Shown here piece after piece: positions 1 to 6,432 of a DNA stretch of 37,119 nucleotides (position 1 is its first letter; every line of letters begins with the position of its first letter). The notes under the pieces are model-generated. The model was not told the origin of the DNA, did no database searches, and saw only the letters and a program-made list of their open reading frames with translations. Both the position numbers and the translations under genes were made by a program. This stretch comes from Alphaproteobacteria bacterium (GTDB taxonomy: Bacteria; Pseudomonadota; Alphaproteobacteria; CAAHEQ01; UBA3637): assembly GCA_900772625.1 (NCBI GenBank), contig CAAHEQ010000099.1:1-37119 (forward strand), in the 5' to 3' direction.

Positions 1-1782
1 GAAAATCACCGCGCGAGCTGTAAAGGCGGGGTCTGTGTTTGCCGTATCTAAATATGACGAAAAAGCACTAGCCAATGTTTGGATCGTTTCAGATTGAAGA
101 GTGGGATTTTCCAAAGCCTGCAAGATTTCTTGCAACGCGAACTCTTGCCCAATTTCATAGCGGTTAAACAAATCCGAGTCATGGGAAATAAGGTGCAGCG
201 CGTCTTGTTTGGAATAATCCATATCGACCGTAATCGGTGCAGTGAAGTGGCGATTAAATGACAACACGGGGCGAGAAGCGATATTTTCAAAAACAAACGT
301 CTGTTCCTTTTTGTCAAATACCAGCGTTTCTGCCACCATGTCGTTGCCATTTTCATCCACTAAACCGATGTCAATTGGCATCATAAACACGGCATCAGAG
401 CCTTTGATTGACTGGCTTAGGGTTAGTGTATAGCGCTGATTTGCCGCATCGTAATGCGCCATTACTTTTACTTCGGGTCTGCCCGCAACCGAATACCAAT
501 TCATAAATGGTTTTAAATCGATGTGATTTGCGTCCTCGATACACTTGACGAAATCATCAATTGTGACGGCTTGCCCATCATGGCGCGAAAAATACAAATC
601 AGTGCCTTTGCGAAAGCCATTCCAGCCAACGAGCTTTTCTTGCATACGAATCAACTCTGCGCCTTTTTCATACACGGTTGTTGTATAAAAGTTTTCGATT
701 GTTGCAAAACTTTCGGGACGAACAGGGTGTTTTAAAGGGCCGTCATCAGACGGGAATTGGTACAGCTTTAACGCATTAACATCATCAATTCGCTTGACGA
801 CTTTGGAACGCATATCGGAGGTGAATGTTTCATCGCGGTAAACGGTAAAGCCTTCCTTCAATGATAAGTTAAACCAATCACGTGCCGTCACGCGGTCACC
901 GCTCCAGTTGTGGAAATACTCGTGCGCGACAACACCCTCGACAAACTCGTAAGTCGCATCTGTAGCGGTGTCTTGATCGGCCAGCAAGCACGAATCGTTA
1001 AAGATGTTCAAGCTTTTGTTTTCCATTGCGCCTGCGTTAAAGTCCGAAACTGCCACAATGTTGAATAAATCCAAATCATATTCGCGGCCAAACTTATCCT
1101 CGTCCCACTTCATCGCGCGCTTGAGGCTGTCCATAGCATAAAGCAATCTGCCTTCTTTGCCTTTTTCGCAGTAAATGCGCAAATCGACTTTGCGGCCTGA
1201 GCACGTCTGAAATGTATCCTCGATATGTCCCAAATCGCCCGCTACCAAAGCAAATAAATAAGAGGGCTTTGCGAACGGATCATGCCAGACGACCGTATCG
1301 CCTTCGTCCTTGATTTTGTTGCCATTCGACAGCAAAACAGGGTATTTTGCGCGCTCGGCGTGAATAGTGACGGTATAGACGCTCATCACATCTGGGTGGT
1401 CGAGAAAGAACGTAATGCCACGAAAGCCCTCGGGCTCGCATTGCGTGCAATAAATGCCTTTTGACATATAAAGCCCCATTAAACGCGTGTTTTTGGCAGG
1501 TGCGATTTGCGTTGTAATTTCCAAAGTACAACTGTCTGCCAATCCCGTTATTGTCAATGTGTTGTCGCTCAGTTGATAATCTTGATATTCTTTGCCGTCT
1601 ACACGCACAGACAAAAGCGTCACATCTTCTCGGCCATTGAGTATCAACGGCGCGTCATTGATTTTTTGCAAATGCAGTTTGCTTTTAACAATGGTCGCTT
1701 CTGGATTGAGCGTGAAATCTAATTCTGTAGCGCTGATTTTATAATCGGGCGCGCGATAGTCTTTGCGATAAGTCAGTTTCAT
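1..1782 (-). CDS. pepN: Aminopeptidase N (M1 family), C-terminal part outside window
   Basis: Zinc metallo-aminopeptidase that removes N-terminal residues from peptides in the cytoplasm. The frame is open from ATG 1782 to base 1, giving 594 codons; E. coli PepN has about 870 residues, so roughly the last third lies beyond the edge. The exopeptidase motif GAMEN is near residues 250-254 and the zinc motif HEYFH at 287-291, followed by a downstream Glu in the NLSLKEGFT stretch. Spacing and order match E. coli PepN (GAMEN about 260, HEXXH 297-301). The ATG overlaps the TGA of the upstream Sel1 gene (1779-1782), so translation is probably coupled. Family and reading frame are clear; only the C-terminal domains are unseen. 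Confidence 0.95.
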   Translation of the reverse strand, partial: MKLTYRKDYRAPDYKISATELDFTLNPEATIVKSKLHLQKINDAPLILNGREDVTLLSVRVDGKEYQDYQLSDNTLTITGLADSCTLEITTQIAPAKNTRLMGLYMSKGIYCTQCEPEGFRGITFFLDHPDVMSVYTVTIHAERAKYPVLLSNGNKIKDEGDTVVWHDPFAKPSYLFALVAGDLGHIEDTFQTCSGRKVDLRIYCEKGKEGRLLYAMDSLKRAMKWDEDKFGREYDLDLFNIVAVSDFNAGAMENKSLNIFNDSCLLADQDTATDATYEFVEGVVAHEYFHNWSGDRVTARDWFNLSLKEGFTVYRDETFTSDMRSKVVKRIDDVNALKLYQFPSDDGPLKHPVRPESFATIENFYTTTVYEKGAELIRMQEKLVGWNGFRKGTDLYFSRHDGQAVTIDDFVKCIEDANHIDLKPFMNWYSVAGRPEVKVMAHYDAANQRYTLTLSQSIKGSDAVFMMPIDIGLVDENGNDMVAETLVFDKKEQTFVFENIASRPVLSFNRHFTAPITVDMDYSKQDALHLISHDSDLFNRYEIGQEFALQEILQALENPTLQSETIQTLASAFSSYLDTANTDPAFTARAVIF

Positions 1783-2504
1783 TTTTTCACCTTTTTATTG
1801 AGATCTGTTTTTGATTGCACAGGCTTTGTAGTCATTTTGACGCTAGATGTCTTTTTGATTTTGGAAAGCTCGCCTTGCCAGTATTGGCTGCGTTCGAAGT
1901 TGGCAGGCACATCAGAACCACCTGCATAAATAGATATTAAAGAAATAATTGCATTTTGATGACCTCTTTGAGCCGCAGCCTCATAAAATGTCAGCGCTTC
2001 AAAAGGACGCGCTTGTCCGTTATAGCCACGTTCCAACCACACAGCGCTTGCATACAAAGCATCAAGGTGACCTTGCGCGGCCGCCAGCAGGGCGTAATTT
2101 AATGCTTTTTCCTTGTTTTGTGCAACGCCTTCGCCACGGTCGTACATCAGCGCAATTTGGTATTGCGATAAGGCGTGCCCCAACTCGGCGGCTCGTTCAA
2201 AATAAATAGCGCCTTGCAAAGCGTTTGGCTTGTTAAATTCGTTGTGACCTTCAATTTCCAATTTGCCCAGCGTGTAATAAGCTTGTGCATTTTTCGATTG
2301 GGCTGCCCTTAAAAGGTGAGTACGTGCTTGCCCATATTCCGCGTTTTGAAGCGCAAGCATCCCTTGCGCAAAATGCTGACTTGGCGTCATTGTCGCGTTT
2401 TTGTAGATCGGCAAAATGATGATGAACAAAAACAACAACAAAAATGCAGCAATCCAAAACACCGCTTTGACAGGGCGTGCTTTTTTGACTTTTTTGAAAA
2501 ACAT
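1779..2504 (-). CDS. Membrane-anchored Sel1-repeat (TPR-like) protein
   Basis: A 241-residue protein. A basic N-terminus (MFFKKVKKARPVK) is followed by one strongly hydrophobic segment at about residues 14-34, so it is probably a single-span inner-membrane protein with the rest in the periplasm. Residues about 45-215 hold four or five Sel1-like repeats, recognisable by recurring A-x-Y-x-L-G and A-A-x-x-G-H patterns (for example AERGH-type and AAAQGH, AAAQRGH). Sel1 repeats are protein-protein interaction scaffolds; the partner here is unknown. The C-terminus is Lys-rich. A good Shine-Dalgarno, AAGGGAG, sits six bases before the ATG. Its TGA overlaps the pepN ATG, which links the two in one transcript but does not reveal a shared function. 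Confidence 0.8.
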   Translation of the reverse strand: MFFKKVKKARPVKAVFWIAAFLLLFLFIIILPIYKNATMTPSQHFAQGMLALQNAEYGQARTHLLRAAQSKNAQAYYTLGKLEIEGHNEFNKPNALQGAIYFERAAELGHALSQYQIALMYDRGEGVAQNKEKALNYALLAAAQGHLDALYASAVWLERGYNGQARPFEALTFYEAAAQRGHQNAIISLISIYAGGSDVPANFERSQYWQGELSKIKKTSSVKMTTKPVQSKTDLNKKVKK

Positions 2505-2586
2505 TATCTACTCCCTTCATTTAAAACTTGCAATACAACATAATATAAGATATATTGAGCCAAACATCAACAAAAAAAGAAAGCAA

Positions 2587-3885
2587 ATGAGCAACATTTT
2601 TATTTTTGATAAATACGACTTTGATCCTCAGACAGGCATATTGGCTTTACACTATCAAAAAGAGGCGTATCATTTTGTTGAAACGATTACTTTTCCAAAT
2701 GCTCCATTGCATTTGTCCGATATGGCTTTGCAAGCGTTGGACGCCATTTTCCATTTGGCGCACATAGCGGCGGGGATCAGCTATTACAAAGCCTTTGCTG
2801 GTGCCGATATTCAAATCAACACGTGTGCACTTTCAAAGCCTGAAGCCGCATTTTTTAACGATTTTTATTTTTATGGTTTGGGGCAGTTCGCTTATCAAAA
2901 TAACTTAACACTTTCATTTGATTTTCCATATTCGGATAAAGCGCAAGAAAAGCCTTTTGCGCTCGACCTTGCTGACGCGGCGTTTGTGCCTGTGGGAGGC
3001 GGCAAGGACAGCTCTGTGACAACCGAGCTTTTGCGTTTGGCGGGTATGCCCTTGACGCTGGTTTCCATTAACTCTGCACGCCCGATTGAGGATTGCAAAA
3101 AGGTTGCACACCTGCCACAGATGGTAATCTTGCGCCAAATCAGCCAAGTGTTGTTGCAAAACAACGCCCATTTTTTGAATGGACACGTGCCTATTACTGG
3201 GATTTTAGCTTTTATTTTGTGGGCAGCAAGCGTGATTTACGACAAGCGTTTTGTTGTGATGAGTTGTGAAAAAAGCGCGGACGAGGGCAACTTTAACCAC
3301 GTCAACCACCAATGGAGCAAGTCATCACAATTCGAACAAAGCTTTTACCGCTTAACGCAATCAATTACGCCGCAGTTTCGGTATTTTTCGCTTTTGAGGC
3401 CTTTTTCGGAAATGCAAATTGCCGCCTTGTTCGCCGAATATTGTGCAGATTATTTTGATGTGTTTACAAGTTGCAATCATGCTTTTCATATTGATACGCA
3501 AAAGCGCCTTGAGCGTTGGTGTGGCGCGTGCGATAAATGCCGTTTTGTGTTTTTAATTCTAGCACCGTTTATCGAACGAAACAAGTTAATTGATATTTTT
3601 GGCTGTAATCCATTGAATGACCCAGCGCAAGAGCAGGGGTATTTGGAATTATTTGGGTTGGCGGGCTTTAAGCCATTCGAGTGTGTCGGCACGCTGTCCG
3701 AGTGCCGCTTAAGCTTAATCAAGCTTTCGCAAAAGCCCGAATGGAAAGACGATTTTATTGTCAAAAAAATGATAAAATCCATAGATTTATCGCAAGAGGA
3801 AACTTTGATGCGGCAGGTGTTTTCTCCCTCGGACAGCCCGCTTATCGAGCAAAGGTTTATAAAATGTTTGAAGATAAAAAAATAG
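2587..3885 (+). CDS. murL: UDP-MurNAc-L-Ala-L-Glu epimerase (MurL)
   Basis: Predicted cytoplasmic ATP-dependent epimerase that inverts the terminal L-Glu of UDP-MurNAc-L-Ala-L-Glu to D-Glu (pathway known from Xanthomonas). The frame stays open further upstream, but the ATG at 2587 (432 residues) fits the family N-terminus; the extension would run into the divergent gene. Visible motifs: PP-loop-like GGGKDS at 137-142, the NHQWSKS block near 240-246, and a Cys cluster C296, C312, C315, C318 (WCGACDKC). Length is near the 430-460 usual for MurL. It overlaps the downstream Mur ligase gene by 22 bp, the pairing expected for MurL with MurD2. Recognition rests on remembered motifs; an unrelated PP-loop ATPase is the alternative, but the murD neighbour makes MurL much more likely. 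Confidence 0.82.
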   Translation: MSNIFIFDKYDFDPQTGILALHYQKEAYHFVETITFPNAPLHLSDMALQALDAIFHLAHIAAGISYYKAFAGADIQINTCALSKPEAAFFNDFYFYGLGQFAYQNNLTLSFDFPYSDKAQEKPFALDLADAAFVPVGGGKDSSVTTELLRLAGMPLTLVSINSARPIEDCKKVAHLPQMVILRQISQVLLQNNAHFLNGHVPITGILAFILWAASVIYDKRFVVMSCEKSADEGNFNHVNHQWSKSSQFEQSFYRLTQSITPQFRYFSLLRPFSEMQIAALFAEYCADYFDVFTSCNHAFHIDTQKRLERWCGACDKCRFVFLILAPFIERNKLIDIFGCNPLNDPAQEQGYLELFGLAGFKPFECVGTLSECRLSLIKLSQKPEWKDDFIVKKMIKSIDLSQEETLMRQVFSPSDSPLIEQRFIKCLKIKK

Positions 3886-5123
3886 TCATTTGGGGCAACG
3901 GCCGTGAAGGCAAAGCACTTTGTTCATACTTTGCATCACAGGGGCGTGATGTGCCTGTGATAGAGGGCAAAGACGTTGATTTTACGGGCTATGATGTTGT
4001 GTTTAAAAGCCCAGGGATCAGCCTTTATACACCGTGCTTGCAACGCGCGTTGCAAGCAGGCGTTATGGAGTTTTCGGCGACAAACTTGTTTATGGCGATG
4101 CGCCCAAAGACAATGAAAACGATTGCTGTGACTGGCACAAAAGGTAAAAGTACTACTTCATCATTATTATATTACTTGTTGAAAAATAAAGGATTTAATG
4201 TTGGCTATGGCGGCAATATTGGCAAGCCTCTTGTCCAGATGATTGGCGATACTTATGACTATTTTGTTGCCGAGCTTTCCAGCTATCAGTGTGCAGATTT
4301 ACGCTATCCATTTGATATTGCGGTTGTGACAAACTTGTATCCAGAGCACATCGATTGGCACAAAACGCACGAGCGGTATTATGAAGATAAGCTCAACTTA
4401 TTGCGCGTTCGTCATGCGGGGCAAAAAGCGGTTATTAACTGGCAAAACACGGAAACGTTGGTACGGACAAAAGATATGGCCGACTTATTATATTTTAACG
4501 CGCCAAATGCTATTCATTTGTCGGACGGATTTGTTATGGATGGCAGTAAGCCTTTGTTTAAAACGGCTTGCATAACAAACCTGAAAGGTGAACATAATTT
4601 TGAAAATATCTGTGCCGTGCTGACGGTGCTCAAAGCGCTCGGGATTGATTTGGAAGGCATTGAAAAAGATATTGCAACCTTTGAAGCTCTGCCTCATCGC
4701 TTACAAACCGTGGCAAATGTTCAAGGGGTGCAATATGTGGATGACAGCATTTCAACAACGCCTGAAACAGCTTTGGCTGCTTTAAGAGCCTTTGAAGCTT
4801 GCGCGCATCATATTTATTTGCTCGTAGGCGGTTATGATCGTCAACAAGACTATTCCATTTTGCTGGACTATATACGCCAAAATGCATTGGATTTGGTGAC
4901 GTTGATTACAATGCCTGTGACGGGAAAAAGAGTGGCTAAAAAAGCCAAAGAAGAGGGCGTTTTGTTTATTGAAACTGCCTCCGTTTCGGATGCAGTGCAC
5001 ACAGCACAAGCCGCCGCCGTTCAAGGTGATGTTGTGTTGTTATCCCCTGCTGCGCCAAGCTATCACGCTTATAAAAGCTTTGAAGAGCGTGGTGCGGATT
5101 TTGCCGCCGCGATTGAAAAATAA
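3864..5123 (+). CDS. murD: UDP-MurNAc-L-Ala glutamate ligase, MurD2-type
   Basis: Mur ligase that adds glutamate to UDP-MurNAc-L-alanine with ATP in peptidoglycan precursor synthesis. I chose ATG 3864 (419 residues): the Rossmann-like start KKIVIWGNGREG follows at once, and the in-frame upstream extension lies wholly within the murL gene. The Mur ligase P-loop is GTKGKST at 91-97, followed by central-domain blocks around SSYQ and NLYPEHIDWH (the usual DHLDRH position) and a C-terminal domain with ALPHRLQ and DDSISTTP. At 419 residues it is a little shorter than canonical MurD (about 440-450). Beside murL it probably uses L-Glu rather than D-Glu (EC 6.3.2.53 instead of 6.3.2.9); that specificity is inference from the neighbour. 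Confidence 0.85.
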   Translation: MFEDKKIVIWGNGREGKALCSYFASQGRDVPVIEGKDVDFTGYDVVFKSPGISLYTPCLQRALQAGVMEFSATNLFMAMRPKTMKTIAVTGTKGKSTTSSLLYYLLKNKGFNVGYGGNIGKPLVQMIGDTYDYFVAELSSYQCADLRYPFDIAVVTNLYPEHIDWHKTHERYYEDKLNLLRVRHAGQKAVINWQNTETLVRTKDMADLLYFNAPNAIHLSDGFVMDGSKPLFKTACITNLKGEHNFENICAVLTVLKALGIDLEGIEKDIATFEALPHRLQTVANVQGVQYVDDSISTTPETALAALRAFEACAHHIYLLVGGYDRQQDYSILLDYIRQNALDLVTLITMPVTGKRVAKKAKEEGVLFIETASVSDAVHTAQAAAVQGDVVLLSPAAPSYHAYKSFEERGADFAAAIEK

Positions 5124-5197
5124 TCCATTATTTTGCGTATTGCTACAAAAGTTTTAAGCGCCATTTTTTTTATAGAGGTCTACTTTTTTATTGACGT

Positions 5198-5305
5198 CTA
5201 TCTGTTGGCCCCCATTTTTATCCGACACGCAGTACACTGTCCACAACGGACTTGTCGAATTGTGTCAAACTTCGTTTTTACCAAAGTAGGATAGGGACAT
5301 TTCAT
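5198..5305 (-). pseudogene. Microvirus replication initiator (VP4-like), N-terminal fragment
   Basis: An ORF of 35 residues beginning MKCPYPTLV and containing VRCGQCTACRIKM (residues 19-31). Gokushovirus VP4 proteins, the HUH-type rolling-circle initiators, begin with the same kind of Cys-rich CG(K/Q)CxxCR motif. Intact VP4 has roughly 250-350 residues, so at least 85 percent is missing; the HUH motif and catalytic tyrosine are not present downstream. The ATG overlaps the stop of the basic peptide gene by four bases (ATGA at 5302-5305), a compact viral arrangement. It ends at TAG 5198-5200. Confidence 0.55.
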
Positions 5306-5406
5306 AAACGAATACCTCCACGCATTTTACGGTTAATTGAACGAATTCAGCGGCCTTTGCGAATAATTCTACGCAAACGGCGAGCCTTAACTCTCATTCT
5401 ACGCAT
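5302..5406 (-). pseudogene. Microvirus small basic DNA-binding protein (VP8/J-like), interrupted
   Basis: Thirty-four codons with one internal TGA (5347-5349). The first 19 residues are almost all Arg/Lys/Val/Leu (MRRMRVKARRLRRIIRKGR); the part after the stop reads IRSINRKMRGGIRL. A short Arg-rich protein ending in RGGIR(L/F) just before VP4 is characteristic of gokushovirus VP8, which packages the ssDNA. The stop would be removed by a single TGA to CGA change, restoring R-G-R-R-I-R. It is preceded by a full-length Shine-Dalgarno at 5409-5420. Confidence 0.55.
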
Positions 5407-5408
5407 TC

Positions 5409-5420
5409 CACATCACCTCC
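5409..5420 (-). promoter_or_regulatory. Near-complete Shine-Dalgarno of the basic phage peptide
   Basis: The minus strand reads AAGGAGGTGATG just before the ATG at 5406, matching about eleven bases of the 16S anti-Shine-Dalgarno. It is much longer than the ribosome sites of the chromosomal genes here, consistent with a phage structural gene translated at high level. Confidence 0.6.
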
Positions 5421-5422
5421 TT

Positions 5423-5602
5423 TCAAATTGTATCGTTGTTAATTTCGGCCAAAATGTCGGCCATAAGCTCTTTATCTTCACTGGGCTTAATCACCAATAA
5501 CGCACGGCGCAGCAACTTTTCTTAACGCTCATACGCAAGTTTCCAGCGGTGAATGACTTGAGCTTGATTTTCAAATAAAGTTTTAAACATTTGTCTTTTC
5601 AT
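5423..5602 (-). pseudogene. Small phage ORF upstream of VP8-like gene, interrupted by TAA
   Basis: ATG 5602 has a good AAAGGAG ribosome site. The frame reads 26 residues (starting MKRQMFKTLFENQ), meets TAA at 5522-5524, then continues open for 32 more codons (starting EKLLRRALLVIKPSEDKEL) to TGA at 5423-5425. Charged residues continue in the same frame after the stop, so the ancestral product was probably about 59 residues; CAA to TAA would explain the break. I do not recognise the family; its place ahead of VP8 and VP4 makes a microvirus accessory protein the simplest reading. Confidence 0.45.
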
Positions 5603-5618
5603 AATTTTTTACTCCTTT

Positions 5619-5646
5619 ACTATACATAATATAAATTATGCGACAA
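5619..5646 (-). other. Candidate dif / XerCD recombination site
   Basis: Reading the minus strand, an 11-base arm TTGTCGCATAA is followed by the six-base spacer TTTATA and an 11-base arm TTATGTATAGT. From CGCATAA to TTATGT it matches the E. coli dif core (CGCATAA, TGTATA, TTATGT) at 18 of 19 positions. The outer bases differ, as is normal between phyla. It lies in an intergenic gap at the edge of the microvirus remnant. It could be the chromosomal dif itself or a phage attachment copy; GC skew could not be computed here. Confidence 0.6.
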
Positions 5647-5724
5647 TTATATGAGAGAAAAAGAGGGGCGGTATATATAACTTTTCTTTTGTTTTCAATG
5701 TGTTATAATGACAAATCAATCCCC

Positions 5725-5733
5725 TGTGGATAA
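5725..5733 (-). promoter_or_regulatory. Consensus DnaA box
   Basis: The minus strand reads TTATCCACA, a perfect match to TTWTNCACA. A one-mismatch copy, GTTTCCACA, lies at 5759-5767 in the same orientation. There is no larger cluster, so this is not a chromosomal origin; it could be chance or a residue of a replicon. Confidence 0.35.
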
Positions 5734-6011
5734 CTTTGTGAGTAAGTTTGTTGCAGTGTGTGGAAACCTTTATTGAGAATAAAAAACCTCGTCTTATGTT
5801 GGAAAATCGGCTCAGCTGTATCACTAATCTGGGACAAAATATCGCCTATAGCTTTCCTATATCGCGCGTAAACGCTTTTGCGGCAAGGACAGATTTCTTT
5901 GCTGAGTTTTAGTGGCATTGAGATGCGGTTAATGCTTTTTATTTAACGGGCACAGTTTTACTATTTTGCGAAGCTCTGGTACAGGAACACGAAAAATGTC
6001 CAACTTTTTTC

Positions 6012-6030
6012 CGAAAGCCCTCCTCTTATT
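6012..6030. repeat. Diverged direct repeat, copy 1
   Basis: Nineteen bases matching copy 2 (6196-6214) at 17 positions. On the minus strand both copies contain AGGAGGGCTTT, a Shine-Dalgarno-like core. In one minus frame, both copies encode N-K-R-R-A-F. Confidence 0.4.
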
Positions 6031-6195
6031 GCTGGTATGAAAACTGACAGAGCGTTTCGCAATTTGTTATCAGTCTCCAGGCTTGGACGTTTGCTAATTT
6101 GGTTTTATCGCAGATTTCACTTTATGAATGTCGTTCCTGTTATTTAGCTGCCGCATCCCACTATAAAACGAAACAAAGCGTCCGCTAAAGGTTAT

Positions 6196-6214
6196 CAAAA
6201 GCCCTCCTTTTATT
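6196..6214. repeat. Diverged direct repeat, copy 2
   Basis: Second copy, 184 bases from copy 1. On the minus strand its AGGAGG lies seven bases before a TTG that opens a 34-codon frame (MITFSGRFVSFYSG...). Copy 1 has TCG at the equivalent position, so the unit may be a duplicated and decayed small gene. Confidence 0.35.
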
Positions 6215-6365
6215 AAATCTGTATTATGCTCAACATCGGTAAAACGGACGCATCGGTGTTCCGTTGAATGCACGAATTTTAGCGTTCTTAGAGATAAGAG
6301 CAACGATGCAAAATTGCCCCTCCCCCTGCTCTAGTATTGGAAAGCTATTAATTATGTTTTCTGAT

Positions 6366-6398
6366 AAAAGGCACCAAACTTAAGTTAAATTTGATGCC
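6366..6398 (-). terminator. Rho-independent terminator after the 6433-7361 gene
   Basis: On the minus strand GGCATCAAA pairs with TTTGGTGCC (nine pairs, one G-T) across an 11-base loop and is followed by TTTT. It lies 35 bases after the stop of the unknown gene. Confidence 0.65.
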
Positions 6399-6432
6399 CA
6401 TAATAAATTATATAAGCCGTTAAAATGCGGAT

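Larger units (their letters stand above)
5198..5646 (-). mobile_element. Remnant of an integrated gokushovirus-like microvirus at a dif-like site
   Basis: Three consecutive short ORFs on the minus strand carry phage-style ribosome sites and overlaps. In transcription order: a small ORF starting at 5602 with an internal stop; a very basic peptide (5406-5302) ending MRGGIRL with an internal stop, like the gokushovirus VP8/J-type DNA-binding protein; and, overlapping it by ATGA, a 35-residue fragment with a CGQCTACR motif, like the N-terminus of the replication initiator VP4. The rest of VP4 and all capsid genes are absent. A dif-like sequence (5619-5646) abuts the first ORF. Gokushovirus prophages using host XerCD at dif are known in enterobacteria. 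The identification uses motif and gene-order memory only, but the combination of three signatures is specific. Confidence 0.65.
5703..6066 (-). pseudogene. Decayed small gene with a +1 frameshift, function unknown
   Basis: Two minus-strand frames join naturally. One runs from 6066 to a TAA at 5929-5931 and includes the stretch DIFRVPVPELRKIVKL; the other is open from 5930 to 5703 and includes ISMPLKLSKEICPC and YARYRKAIGDILSQISD. Removing one T at 5931 makes them continuous (about 118 residues). No convincing start codon is seen, although AGGAGG occurs at the repeat near 6020. I recognise no family. The protein-like composition on both sides of the break is the only support, so this may be noise. 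Confidence 0.25.
5647..6365. other. Gene-poor decayed region
   Basis: About 720 bases with no intact convincing gene. It contains one decayed minus-strand ORF (5703-6066), a diverged 19-base direct repeat (6012-6030 and 6196-6214) and one consensus DnaA box (5725-5733). Short ORFs elsewhere in it lack ribosome sites and show no domain I recognise. Its position next to the phage remnant suggests leftover accessory DNA. Confidence 0.5.

Noticed and set aside
2416..2586. Longer N-terminus for MurL from the upstream in-frame ATG
   Set aside because: It would overlap the divergent Sel1 gene start, is low-complexity (Asn/Lys-rich) and is not family-like; ATG 2587 is preferred.
5113..5147. A second dif-like sequence at the other side of the phage remnant (CGCAAAA and TTATTTT arms on the minus strand)
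   Set aside because: Only 6 of 11 matches in each arm and a seven-base spacer; it also overlaps the end of murD. Not strong enough for an attachment site.
5252..5500. Plus-strand 82-codon ORF
   Set aside because: It is antisense to the phage VP4/VP8 fragments, whose frames and ribosome sites explain the sequence better.
5709..5777. Short plus-strand ORF starting MTNQSPVDNF
   Set aside because: Only 22 codons, no ribosome site; the sequence is better described by the DnaA box it contains.
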